Positions 34,972-43,275 of a stretch of 64,000 nt of DNA are shown in pieces. The position numbers were made by a program, and so were the translations under genes. This DNA is from Bacillus sp. SD075 (GTDB taxonomy: Bacteria; Bacillota; Bacilli; Bacillales; DSM-1321), in contig NZ_JADILK010000001.1 of the NCBI RefSeq assembly GCF_017355165.1, positions 186,001 to 250,000 of the forward strand, written 5' to 3'. Under the pieces are notes generated by a model. That model had not been told where the DNA came from, made no database searches, and saw only the letters and a list, made by a program, of their open reading frames with translations. The first letter of the stretch is position 1. The number at the start of each line of letters is the position of its first letter.

Positions 34972-34985
34972 AGGGACGTCCCTTT
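34970..34985. repeat. Perfect 16-base palindrome overlapping the folC stop
   Basis: AAAGGGACGTCCCTTT. No loop and no T run, so not a standard terminator. Confidence 0.6.
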
Positions 34986-35044
34986 ACTTGTGGATTTCTA
35001 TTATGCGGAGAGAACTAGTGAATGATCAACTAAATCAGTGACCT

Positions 35045-35077
35045 GATAAAGGATCTTTTCAAAGGTCCTTTATCTTT
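35045..35077 (+). terminator. Possible folC terminator
   Basis: GATAAAGGA (35045-35053) pairs with TCCTTTATC (35066-35074), with extra pairs towards the loop; only a short T tail follows, so it may be weak. Confidence 0.5.
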
Positions 35078-35221
35078 CAACGAAGTCTCTTGAAAAGAAA
35101 AAACTCTAATAGAGGGATGGATAACAAACCGCCAAATATTTTTGTTAAAATATGTTTATATATCGTTTCCATATGACTGATGAATGGTAGGATCTATTAA
35201 TAAAAAGACAGGAGGAATGTC

Positions 35222-35317
35222 ATGAAGAACCCAAGTTTCCATTACATAGCGGAAGGGACTTTTAAATTAGGGCTTCAGCGCAAGGCAATCGAATCCTCAT
35301 GCACTTTGTATAAATGA
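35222..35317 (+). CDS. Short reading frame (31 residues) translationally coupled to comC
   Basis: ATG 35222 sits behind a strong ribosome-binding site (ACAGGAGG, 35208-35215) and encodes MKNPSFHYIAEGTFKLGLQR plus 11 residues, ending at TGA 35315-35317. The comC ATG (35314) overlaps this stop by four bases, and comC has no ribosome-binding site of its own. This looks like a leader cistron whose translation brings ribosomes to comC. I do not recognise the peptide; it might also be the remnant of a longer gene. Confidence 0.55.
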   Translation: MKNPSFHYIAEGTFKLGLQRKAIESSCTLYK

Positions 35318-36066
35318 TGGTTATCCATATCTATCTCTTTGTCTTGGGCTTAATTTTAGGCTCATTCTTTAACGTTGTCGGTTTAAGTGTTCCAGCCAGT
35401 CATTCATTTGCGAATCGTCGCTCCGCCTGCCCTTCTTGCGGACGTACATTGACTTTCTTCGAGTTGATACCGGTTATTTCTTATATGTTGCAAGACGGAA
35501 AATGCCGGGGCTGTAAAACAAGGATTTCCCCCCTTTATCCGGTAGTGGAAATGCTTACCGGTGTTTTGTTTGCCTCTGCTCCCATATTTCTTGGCTGGTC
35601 GAACGAACTCTTGATTGGCTGGACATTGATTTCACTATTCATGATTATCTTCGTGACTGATGTCGCCTATATGCTCATACCTGATAAAATCCTGCTTTTC
35701 TTTACGGTGATTTTTATCGTTCTAAGAGCCTCATTTCCCCTGTCGCCCTGGTGGGATTCAATTTTCGGGGCAGCGGTAGGCTTTAGCCTGCTGTTATTAA
35801 TCGCTGTCGTGAGTAAGGGTGGCATGGGTGGCGGTGATATCAAGCTTTTTGCAGTGATTGGCTTTGTACTGGGAATGAAGATGGTGCTGCTGTCGTTACT
35901 TTTTGCGTGCCTTTATGGGGCATTCCTTGGCATCATCGGGTTGCTGACCGGAATCCTAAAAAAGAAAACACTTATTCCTTTCGGACCGTATATCGTTTTT
36001 GGGACATTGACGGCTTATTTTTGGGGCGATTCCCTTTTACATTGGTATGTAACTTTATTAAGATGA
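35314..36066 (+). CDS. comC: Type IV prepilin peptidase and methylase (ComC)
   Basis: Membrane aspartic protease that processes pseudopilins (ComGC and others) for DNA uptake. The 250 residues show an N-terminal segment, a cytoplasmic zinc-type loop with two CxxC pairs (CPSCGRTL and CRGCKTR), then several membrane helices with the catalytic Asp motifs VTDVAYMLIPD and GMGGGDIKLF. The start is ATG 35314 or the adjacent ATG 35317; either depends on coupling to the upstream short frame. The comG pseudopilin genes are not in the window. Confidence 0.93.
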   Translation: MMVIHIYLFVLGLILGSFFNVVGLSVPASHSFANRRSACPSCGRTLTFFELIPVISYMLQDGKCRGCKTRISPLYPVVEMLTGVLFASAPIFLGWSNELLIGWTLISLFMIIFVTDVAYMLIPDKILLFFTVIFIVLRASFPLSPWWDSIFGAAVGFSLLLLIAVVSKGGMGGGDIKLFAVIGFVLGMKMVLLSLLFACLYGAFLGIIGLLTGILKKKTLIPFGPYIVFGTLTAYFWGDSLLHWYVTLLR

Positions 36067-36072
36067 GCTTAA

Positions 36073-36279
36073 AGGACCATCCTAATCCAAGAGGAATTTG
36101 TCACAAATCACCTGAACTACAGCGCAGTAGGGAACGATTCCTTATTGGCCGTAAGTGAAGATGACAGGAAAGAGGAATGCATGCATTTGGTGAGGGGGGA
36201 TATTGAATCGTTCATGAACCAGAAGTACCAGTACCTGGAATCCCTTTTTGGCAATCCATATATGAATAGAGAAATTTGA
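36073..36279 (+). pseudogene. Open frame after comC, possible gene remnant
   Basis: In the comC frame, after its TGA and a second stop, about 68 codons stay open to TGA 36277-36279. The translation looks protein-like: EEFVTNHLNYSAVGNDSLLA, later RGDIESFMNQKYQYLESLFG then NPYMNREI. There is no ATG near its beginning and no ribosome-binding site except AAAGGA just before an ATC codon. The terminator at 36291 follows it directly. Best read as the 3' part of a decayed small gene; an internal start at ATG (residue about 43) is possible. Confidence 0.35.
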
Positions 36280-36290
36280 CGAAACCTATT

Positions 36291-36326
36291 AATGACAAGA
36301 CGACAAAAGTCTTGTTATTTTTTTTT
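36291..36326 (+). terminator. comC transcript terminator
   Basis: AATGACAAGAC (36291-36301) pairs with GTCTTGTTATT (36309-36319, one G-T pair), followed by about eight T. Confidence 0.88.
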
Positions 36327-36373
36327 ACCTCTATGTTAGGATGAAAAAAATGATCTGGAGGGGAGGAAAAAAA

Positions 36374-37342
36374 TTGGGCAAGCCGGAACAAAGCAAGGGT
36401 GTAACGATTAAAATAAATGGGGAAGAAAAAGTATTTGCCGATAAAAAGATTGAAAGTCAAGAGGCGGCGAGTAAGGAACAGGAACACACAGATGAGAGTT
36501 TCGAATGGATACTCCCCGAGGATTCAAACGAAAACAAAATCGTATTGGTTCCCACGCCGCCTAAGAAGAAAATGCCTAAGCTCATCGGTTTTGGTACCAG
36601 TTCGCTGAAAAGTTTGGATAAAAGACCGATCAAGACATTCATGATCGCTGTCATTTGTGCTGTTTTTTTTGGATCGATTCTTGGCTTGATAGCCGTTAAA
36701 ATGATAACGAAGGAAAAAGCCGAAGTATCTTCGGTCGAGACCTCGATTCCAATGGAAGCCACTGTTGAGGATAAAAAAGCGGCAGTGACTGAACCAGGAA
36801 ACCGGCTGAAGACATTCCTTGTACAGGGAGGAGTATTCAGCAGCGAGGATGCGGCAAGGCAAATACAAAAGAAAATCATTGAAAAGCAGGTTCCTGCTGA
36901 AATTTTCAAAATGGAAGACAGCTATTATCTATTCTTGGGATCGGCGGAGAGTCTAGCTGCAAGTAAGGAACTGGCCTTGTTCTTAAAGTCCTATGATGTG
37001 GACGTATATTGGAAGGAAATCAATTTTGAAGCTGCTGGGACAAGCCAAGAAGATGAGAAAATCCTCGAAAAGATGAAGGCAGTATATGCTTCGTTGGCCG
37101 AAAAATCCGCAACGAAGCTTCGTGGAAAGGAAGGGACGGTAAGCGAAGAAGCCCTGAAAAAAAACATGGATGAACTGAAGGCGGTGAAATTATCGCCGGA
37201 GTTTTCGAATATGAACGATGACCTGACTGCTGCAGCTAAGTCGATTGATGAATATGAGACTTCCAAAAATGAAGAAAAGCTATTCCAGGCTCAAGAAAGT
37301 CTTCTTGATTTTTTATTGAATTTCCAAAAAAGATCGAGTTAA
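36374..37342 (+). CDS. spoIIB: Stage II sporulation protein B
   Basis: Acts at the sporulation septum, where it helps place the engulfment machinery SpoIIDMP. The start is taken as TTG 36374 because GGAGGGGAGG (36357-36366) is ideally spaced before it; the ATG 33 bases earlier has no such site. The 322 residues have a charged cytoplasmic N-terminus (VTIKINGEEK), one membrane helix at about 88-110 (TFMIAVICAVFFGSILGLIA) and an extracytoplasmic SPOR domain at about 142-215 (FLVQGGVFSSEDAARQIQKK), which binds denuded septal glycan, followed by a helical tail. Confidence 0.85.
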   Translation: MGKPEQSKGVTIKINGEEKVFADKKIESQEAASKEQEHTDESFEWILPEDSNENKIVLVPTPPKKKMPKLIGFGTSSLKSLDKRPIKTFMIAVICAVFFGSILGLIAVKMITKEKAEVSSVETSIPMEATVEDKKAAVTEPGNRLKTFLVQGGVFSSEDAARQIQKKIIEKQVPAEIFKMEDSYYLFLGSAESLAASKELALFLKSYDVDVYWKEINFEAAGTSQEDEKILEKMKAVYASLAEKSATKLRGKEGTVSEEALKKNMDELKAVKLSPEFSNMNDDLTAAAKSIDEYETSKNEEKLFQAQESLLDFLLNFQKRSS

Positions 37343-37531
37343 GTAGAGAAAAAAAGGGGGGCTGCCTAATGGGGCAAGCTCCCCAATATAAAATCACTTG
37401 TGACACCTTTTTTATTTTCCGGGAAATATTTACAGGCATTTGTCGATTCCTAGTAAACAATAATTGTGGATTGCATCATAATTTGATAGGATAGATATGT
37501 ATCTCCCTATGTAAAGAAAGGTGACTTTTAT

Positions 37532-38104
37532 ATGATGCATCCATTGATTTTAGCTTCTTCATCACCACGTCGTAAAGAACTTCTACAAATCCTTCAAATC
37601 CCCTTTGAAAGCATGAATTCCAATGTCGATGAAAGTATTGATGAAAACATGTGTCCTGATGCAGCGGTGAAAGAACTGGCCTCCCGTAAAGCGGAAGCCA
37701 TCGCAGCAAAATTTCAGGATAGCTGGGTAATCGGCTCGGATACCGTTGTTGTCCTTGATGGTGAGATATTGGGTAAGCCGACAAGCCGGGCGGATGGAAA
37801 AAGAATGCTGGACATGTTATCAGGACGGACACATGAAGTATATACAGGTGTCGCCATCCTATTCGGCAAGCATCGCAGAGTATTCGCAGAAATAACGGAA
37901 GTGACATTTTGGGAGCTGCCAGAAGCTGAAATCGAACGTTATCTGGATAGCGGGGAACCTTTTGACAAAGCCGGCAGCTATGGGATTCAAGGATACGGGT
38001 CTCTTCTTGTCGAACAAATCAAAGGGGACTATTTCTCAGTCGTCGGGCTTCCGGTCTCAAGACTGGCCCGGGAACTTAAAGCGATGCAGGAAGAGTTAGG
38101 ATAA
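37532..38104 (+). CDS. maf: Maf-like nucleotide pyrophosphatase
   Basis: House-cleaning enzyme that hydrolyses dTTP/UTP and modified nucleotides; in B. subtilis overexpression blocks septation. The 190 residues begin with the Maf signature LILASSSPRRKELLQ and include VIGSDTVV with the catalytic Asp and DKAGSYGIQGYGS. Start ATG 37532 (or 37535) behind AAAGGTGA. In the usual maf-radC-mreBCD-minCD order. Confidence 0.94.
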   Translation: MMHPLILASSSPRRKELLQILQIPFESMNSNVDESIDENMCPDAAVKELASRKAEAIAAKFQDSWVIGSDTVVVLDGEILGKPTSRADGKRMLDMLSGRTHEVYTGVAILFGKHRRVFAEITEVTFWELPEAEIERYLDSGEPFDKAGSYGIQGYGSLLVEQIKGDYFSVVGLPVSRLARELKAMQEELG

Positions 38105-38151
38105 TCTGATTTCCTCTGGCATCTTCCCTTTTCTAAGGAAGGGTTGATCTT

Positions 38152-38838
38152 TTGAGTGAAAAAATGTTAATTCGGGATTACCCGAAAGAAGAGAGGCCGC
38201 GCGAAAGGTTTCTGCAGGACGGACCGCAAAGCCTCTCCAATCAGGAATTGATCGCTTTGCTATTGAGGACGGGGTCAAGGGAAGAATCAGTCCTGCAACT
38301 ATCCGGCAGGCTCATCAATTCCTTCAAGGGCCTGCGCCTGCTAAAAGAAGCCTCAGTGGAAGAACTGACCCTTATTAAAGGCATTGGCGAAGCAAAAGCG
38401 ATTCAAATCCTAGCCTCTGTCGAACTTGGCAGGAGAATTAACAATTTGAACGATCAAGACCGTTATGTGATTCGATCTCCTGAAGATGGGGCCAATTATT
38501 GCATGGAAGAAATGCGGTTTTTATCACAGGAACATTTCGTCTGTCTCTATTTAAATACGAAAAATCAAGTGCTTCAAAAAACTACGGTATTCATCGGGAG
38601 CCTCAATGCCTCGATCGTGCATCCGCGCGAAGTCTTTAAAGAGGCTTTCAAAAGGTCCGCTGCCTCTATCATCTGTCTTCATAACCACCCCTCCGGAGAC
38701 CCCTCTCCCAGCAGAGAAGATATTGAAGTGACGAAAAGGTTAGTCGAATGTGGTAAAATAATCGGGATTGAAGTATTGGATCATATCATCATCGGGGAGC
38801 TTAAATATGTTAGCTTGAAGGAAAAAGGTTATTTATGA
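38152..38838 (+). CDS. radC: RadC family JAB-domain protein
   Basis: 228 residues; N-terminal helix-hairpin-helix (EELTLIKGIGEAKAIQI, about 68-84) and a C-terminal JAB/MPN+ metalloprotease-like domain with HNHPSGDPSPSREDIEVT near 175-192, which supplies two His and the Asp zinc ligands. Despite its name a repair role has not held up in the family; its function is open. Start TTG 38152 lies 8 bases after AAGGAAGGG. That site can pair with CTTCCCTT at 38123-38130, which could lower translation. Confidence 0.92.
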   Translation: MSEKMLIRDYPKEERPRERFLQDGPQSLSNQELIALLLRTGSREESVLQLSGRLINSFKGLRLLKEASVEELTLIKGIGEAKAIQILASVELGRRINNLNDQDRYVIRSPEDGANYCMEEMRFLSQEHFVCLYLNTKNQVLQKTTVFIGSLNASIVHPREVFKEAFKRSAASIICLHNHPSGDPSPSREDIEVTKRLVECGKIIGIEVLDHIIIGELKYVSLKEKGYL

Positions 38839-38988
38839 CACTATCAAAATTTTTGACGATACGATATAATATTGTTTATGATTTTTAAAAGAGGAAACTT
38901 TTTCAAAACTCTTATTGTCAAAAAACGACAAATTATTATTTGAACTTATAAAAAAAGGCATTTTTGTTTACGAAAGGGAGATACCATA

Positions 38989-40008
38989 ATGTTTGGAATT
39001 GGAGCTAGAGATATAGGGATTGATTTGGGAACGGCGAATACGCTTGTTTATGTGAAAGGAAAAGGGATTGCAGTACGTGAACCATCGGTTGTAGCTGTGC
39101 AAACAGATACAAAGCAAATCGTTGCAGTCGGAAACGATGCGAAAAACATGATCGGCCGTACACCTGGTAACGTGGTTGCCCTTCGCCCGATGAAGGATGG
39201 GGTAATTGCCGATTATGAAACGACGGCTACCATGATGAAATACTATATGAAGGAAGCCCAAAAGAAGGGCGTATTCGGCAACAAGCCATATGTCATGATT
39301 TGTGTGCCTTCTGGAATTACGGCAGTTGAGCAGCGTGCAGTCATTGATGCAGCTAGACAAGCTGGAGCCCGTGACGCATATCCTATCGAAGAACCGTTTG
39401 CAGCAGCGATCGGTGCGGACCTTCCTGTTTGGGAGCCTACAGGCAGCATGGTCGTTGATATCGGAGGAGGAACGACGGAAGTGGCAATCATTTCCCTTGG
39501 CGGCATCGTTACGAGCCAATCGATTCGTATTGCAGGTGACGAAATGGATGATGCCATCATCGTATACATCCGTAAGAACTACAATTTGATGATCGGTGAG
39601 CGTACTGCCGAAGCGATCAAAATGGAAATTGGTTCTGCTGGAGATACGGAAGGCGTAGAAAACATGGAAATTCGCGGCCGTGACCTATTGACTGGATTAC
39701 CGAAAACGATCGAAATTACAGCTGAGGAAATATCCAAAGCATTAAGCGACACAGTTTCTGCCATTGTGGATTCCGTGAAAAACACTTTAGAGAAAACACC
39801 GCCTGAATTAGCCGCTGACATCATGGACAGAGGCATTGTACTGACAGGCGGGGGTGCTTTGCTGCGCAATTTGGATAAAGTCATCAGTGAAGAAACGCAA
39901 ATGCCGGTGATCATCGCTGAAAATCCGCTGGATTGTGTTGCAATCGGAACGGGAAAAGCGCTGGACCACATTCATTTATTCAAGACTAAATCAAGAGATT
40001 CGCGATAA
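38989..40008 (+). CDS. mreB: Rod shape-determining protein MreB
   Basis: Bacterial actin that guides elongation-specific cell wall synthesis. The 339 residues contain the actin-fold phosphate loops: [19 protein letters not shown] near 9-27, [18 protein letters not shown] near 160-177 and [13 protein letters not shown] near 285-297. An N-terminal amphipathic stretch ([10 protein letters not shown]) may contact the membrane. A TATAAT at 38865-38870 lies upstream. A terminator separates it from mreC, so mreCD may be read by leakage or from another promoter. Confidence 0.97.
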   Translation: MFGIGARDIGIDLGTANTLVYVKGKGIAVREPSVVAVQTDTKQIVAVGNDAKNMIGRTPGNVVALRPMKDGVIADYETTATMMKYYMKEAQKKGVFGNKPYVMICVPSGITAVEQRAVIDAARQAGARDAYPIEEPFAAAIGADLPVWEPTGSMVVDIGGGTTEVAIISLGGIVTSQSIRIAGDEMDDAIIVYIRKNYNLMIGERTAEAIKMEIGSAGDTEGVENMEIRGRDLLTGLPKTIEITAEEISKALSDTVSAIVDSVKNTLEKTPPELAADIMDRGIVLTGGGALLRNLDKVISEETQMPVIIAENPLDCVAIGTGKALDHIHLFKTKSRDSR

Positions 40009-40027
40009 GCATTACTTCTCAAATAGG

Positions 40028-40065
40028 GCCGGCTCAACAAAAGGTGCAATTTTGAGCCGGTTTTT
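40028..40065 (+). terminator. Terminator between mreB and mreC
   Basis: GCCGGCTCAA pairs with TTGAGCCGG (40052-40060), followed by five T. Confidence 0.85.
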
Positions 40066-40151
40066 CTTATGTTTTGCTGTTTAATTAAATCCATCGTGTA
40101 ATTTTAAGACCATAAAGTGAATTTTAGAATTTAGATAGAGGTGTAATCACC

Positions 40152-41024
40152 ATGCCACAGTTTTTTAATAAAAAGCTCCTTCTCTTGCTCGTTAGTATTA
40201 TCGTTCTCGTGGCATTGATCGGTTTTTCATTAAGGGAGAGAGAAGAGTTGACCTGGCCGGAGCAATTCCTGAAAGATACGACAGGCTGGGTCGGAAATGT
40301 GTTTAATAAGCCGGTATCGGGTATAACAGGTTTTGTAGGGGGCTTAAAAGACCTTCAACATACATACGATGAAAACAGAAAATTGAAAGCCCGCTTAGAT
40401 GAATATGTATTATTGAAAACCCAAGTCCAAGATTTAAAGGAAGAAAACGAAGAACTTCGCGATAACCTCAAAAAAGAAGATGACCTAAGGAAGTATTCGC
40501 CCACTCAGGCGACGGTCATTGGACGTAATCCCGACCGCTGGCATGAAATGCTGACGATTAATAAAGGGAAGCGTAATGGGGTAGAAAAAAACATGGCTGT
40601 CATCACGTCCAATGGATTAGTCGGTAAGGTGAAATCAGCGACGGATTTCACGGCCTCGGTTCAGCTTTTAAGTTCGATCGATAAAGCCAACCGTGTCTCG
40701 GCGATCGTTCAAGGTGATGATAAAGCCTATGGCTTGATTGAAGGATTCGATGATAAGAAGAACCTGTTGCTGATGAAACGGATTCCATATGATAAAAAGA
40801 TCAAGAAAAATTCATTGGTCATCACATCCGGTTATGGGGGAATCTTTCCGAAGGGTCTGCTGATCGGGAAAGTTGTCGATGTCAAAGTGGATCAATATGG
40901 ATTGAACCAGACCGCATATATTGAACCTTCGACGGATTTTTATGATATTAATAATGTTATGGTCGTTCAGCGCGAAGTGGACGGTGTACCGAAAGAAAAT
41001 GAAGGGGAGGATGAAGCTGAGTGA
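40152..41024 (+). CDS. mreC: Rod shape-determining protein MreC
   Basis: Bitopic membrane protein that connects MreB to the elongation machinery outside. The 290 residues have one N-terminal helix (about 9-25, LLLLLVSIIVLVALIGF), a coiled coil (about 68-110) and the two beta-barrel domains of MreC, ending in an acidic tail. ATG 40152 follows AGAGGTG. Overlaps mreD by four bases. Confidence 0.95.
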   Translation: MPQFFNKKLLLLLVSIIVLVALIGFSLREREELTWPEQFLKDTTGWVGNVFNKPVSGITGFVGGLKDLQHTYDENRKLKARLDEYVLLKTQVQDLKEENEELRDNLKKEDDLRKYSPTQATVIGRNPDRWHEMLTINKGKRNGVEKNMAVITSNGLVGKVKSATDFTASVQLLSSIDKANRVSAIVQGDDKAYGLIEGFDDKKNLLLMKRIPYDKKIKKNSLVITSGYGGIFPKGLLIGKVVDVKVDQYGLNQTAYIEPSTDFYDINNVMVVQREVDGVPKENEGEDEAE

Positions 41025-41539
41025 GATATTTCATCCTTTCTTTTATAGCCCTGGTTTTTTTTGTTTTTGAAAGCATCTTCGCCCAGATGTTCGCTGGCGA
41101 TTCATTCGGGGCCGATAACATCCTCGTGCCCCATTTCATGATGATTTTCGTTTTTTTCCTGACCATGTACGGATCCAGGAAAATGGGTATGCTTTATGGG
41201 GCGATTCTTGGGTTGACCTATGATGTTGTATATACGGAAATCCTTGGGATATACATGTTCCTGCTGCCCTTTCTTGCCTATCTGATATCGAAAAGCATGA
41301 AAATCCTGCAAAATAATATATTGATTGCCTGCCTTACTGCGCTTTTATTCACGGCAGTTTTAGAGGTTGTCATCTTTCAGATGAATATCATACTATCATT
41401 TGCAGATATGGGATTTGGTGAATTTGTGGAACGGAGATTGATTCCGACATTATTATTGAATCTCGCATTCATTATTATCAGCTGCTATCCTTTAAAGAGA
41501 ATGATCGAAAAGTTTGATTTGCAAGGTGAAACGGAATAA
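41021..41539 (+). CDS. mreD: Rod shape-determining protein MreD
   Basis: Polytopic membrane partner of MreC, 172 residues with about five hydrophobic helices, the first at residues 2-20. Starts at GTG 41021 within the mreC stop (GTGA), with GGGGAGG ten bases earlier. Length and neighbours are those of the family. Confidence 0.93.
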   Translation: MRYFILSFIALVFFVFESIFAQMFAGDSFGADNILVPHFMMIFVFFLTMYGSRKMGMLYGAILGLTYDVVYTEILGIYMFLLPFLAYLISKSMKILQNNILIACLTALLFTAVLEVVIFQMNIILSFADMGFGEFVERRLIPTLLLNLAFIIISCYPLKRMIEKFDLQGETE

Positions 41540-41655
41540 CGTTCCTGTGTCTTAAGAAGCAGGTGAGAAATGTATTTTCTCTTTTCCGTGTACGTAGAAA
41601 AAGGAAATTTGTTTTCCTATGTCGAATTATATTTCATTGAGGTGAAACAAACGTC

Positions 41656-42339
41656 ATGAATAAAAGAATTCAGCAAAATGTCATGATTAAGGGAACAAAA
41701 GACGGGTTTATGCTTCATCTCGATGATTCTTGCTCATTTTCCGAATTATTGAAAGAGTTAGAAGTGAAGCTTTCGGCAAACTATCAGTTTCAAGAAAATG
41801 ACCCGTCCATTTCCGTAAAAGTACATACAGGGAACCGCTATCTTGATGAACAACAAGAAGAACAGATTAAAGAGGTCATCCATAAGAAGAAGAAGCTTTT
41901 CGTAGATGAGATGATTTCGAATGTCCTGACGAAGGAAGAAGCGACACATTGGAAAGATGAGAACCAAGTGACGACCGTGACCAAGGTGATAAGGTCGGGA
42001 CAGGTGTTTGAAGTTCCCGGAGACTTACTGCTAATTGGGGATGTCAATCCCGACGGAACGGTTCGTGCGGGTGGCAACATATATATCATGGGACAGCTCA
42101 AGGGAATAGCCCATGCGGGATATAAAGGGAATAATGAGGCCATTATTGCTGCCTCTGTCATGAAGCCTGCACAGCTGCGCATTGCCGGACAAGTGAATTT
42201 ATCTCCTGACCAATATACGAAATGGGGACATGACCTGGAATGTGCCTTCATGGATGAAGAAGAAAATATCATAATAGAAAAACTGCAAGTCTTAAAGAAG
42301 TATAGACCTAATTTAAATAGATTAGAAGGGGGTCTCTAA
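41656..42339 (+). CDS. minC: Septum site-determining protein MinC
   Basis: Blocks FtsZ assembly away from midcell when bound to MinD. The 227 residues show an N-terminal FtsZ-inhibiting domain (about 1-105) and the C-terminal beta-helix (about 115-220, GDVNPDGTVRAGGNIYIMGQ then LKGIAHAGYKGN) that dimerises and binds MinD. ATG 41656 behind GAGGTGA. Two bases separate its stop from minD. Confidence 0.95.
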   Translation: MNKRIQQNVMIKGTKDGFMLHLDDSCSFSELLKELEVKLSANYQFQENDPSISVKVHTGNRYLDEQQEEQIKEVIHKKKKLFVDEMISNVLTKEEATHWKDENQVTTVTKVIRSGQVFEVPGDLLLIGDVNPDGTVRAGGNIYIMGQLKGIAHAGYKGNNEAIIAASVMKPAQLRIAGQVNLSPDQYTKWGHDLECAFMDEEENIIIEKLQVLKKYRPNLNRLEGGL

Positions 42340-42341
42340 TC

Positions 42342-43145
42342 GTGGGAGAGGCAATAGTTATAACATCCGGTAAGGGTGGTGTCGGGAAAACGACCACCTC
42401 CGCCAATTTAGGAACATCTTTAGCTCTTCTAGGCAAAAAGGTTTGCTTGATTGATACGGATATTGGTCTTCGGAATTTGGATGTGATCATGGGATTGGAG
42501 AATCGCATCATCTATGATTTGGTCGATGTGGTCGAAGGGCGCTGTAAGATACACCAGGCGCTTATAAAAGATAAACATTTCGAGGATTTGCTATATCTGC
42601 TTCCAGCTCCACAAAACAGTGATAAATCAGTGGTGAATGAAGAGCAGATGAGGAAACTCATAAGCGATATGAAGCCTGACTATGATTATATCCTCATTGA
42701 TTGCCCTGCAGGCATTGAACAGGGCTTCAGGAATGCCATAGCTGGGGCAGACAAGGCGATCATCGTTACGACTGCAGAGAGACCGGCTGTCAGGGATGCT
42801 GACCGTATTATTGGCCTGCTTGAAAAAGAAGAGCATATTGAACCGCCTCAATTGATCATTAACCGGATACGAGGCCATTTGCTTCATGAGGATGAAGAAA
42901 TGGATATCGATGGAGTTGCCGATTTTCTTAAGATCGATTTGATCGGCGTCATTCCTGATGATGACCAAGTCATAGTGGCAGCGAATAAAAAGGAACCCAT
43001 TGCCTATAATCCGGACAATAGAGTTTCGATTGCCTATCGGAACATTGCCAGAAGGATCCTTGGTGAATCTGTTCCCTTGACTCCAATTGGCAGCGAACCA
43101 AAGGGCTTCATATCCAAGTTGAAAAAATTCTTTAGCGTGCGGTAA
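42342..43145 (+). CDS. minD: Septum site-determining protein MinD
   Basis: ParA-type ATPase that brings MinC to the membrane. The 267 residues start with the deviant Walker A motif GKGGVGKTT near 10-18 with its signature lysine, continue with DTDIGLRNLDVIMGLE, and end in an amphipathic membrane-targeting helix (FISKLKKFFSVR). Start GTG 42342 behind AGAAGGGGG. Followed by a strong terminator. MinJ and DivIVA are not in the window. Confidence 0.96.
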   Translation: MGEAIVITSGKGGVGKTTTSANLGTSLALLGKKVCLIDTDIGLRNLDVIMGLENRIIYDLVDVVEGRCKIHQALIKDKHFEDLLYLLPAPQNSDKSVVNEEQMRKLISDMKPDYDYILIDCPAGIEQGFRNAIAGADKAIIVTTAERPAVRDADRIIGLLEKEEHIEPPQLIINRIRGHLLHEDEEMDIDGVADFLKIDLIGVIPDDDQVIVAANKKEPIAYNPDNRVSIAYRNIARRILGESVPLTPIGSEPKGFISKLKKFFSVR

Positions 43146-43164
43146 ATCCATATTCCATATCAAG

Positions 43165-43198
43165 AAGCGGGGAGCATTTGATGCCCCCGCTTTTTTTT
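43165..43198 (+). terminator. minCD terminator
   Basis: AAGCGGGG and CCCCGCTT arms with further GCAT/ATGC pairing at the tip, followed by a run of T. Confidence 0.9.
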
Positions 43199-43215
43199 GC
43201 GCGCGGAACTCCATG

Positions 43216-43250
43216 TAAATAAAATAGGCAAGCCATATATTGGCTTGCCT
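43216..43250 (-). terminator. Terminator of the minus-strand S1-domain gene
   Basis: AGGCAAGCCA (43226-43235) pairs with TGGCTTGCCT (43241-43250). Read on the minus strand it is followed by TATTTTATTT. Confidence 0.8.
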
Positions 43251-43275
43251 GTTCAATATGCTAAAATCCAGCGGG

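Noticed and set aside
37355-37396. GC-rich inverted repeat after spoIIB as its terminator
   Set aside because: The stem is imperfect and no T run follows on the plus strand.
38853-38870. TTGACG plus TATAAT before mreB as a promoter
   Set aside because: Only six bases separate the hexamers; the -10 may be real but this -35 cannot pair with it.
38968-39971. Minus-strand open frames opposite mreB (up to 183 residues)
   Set aside because: Antisense shadows of a highly conserved gene with strong codon bias.
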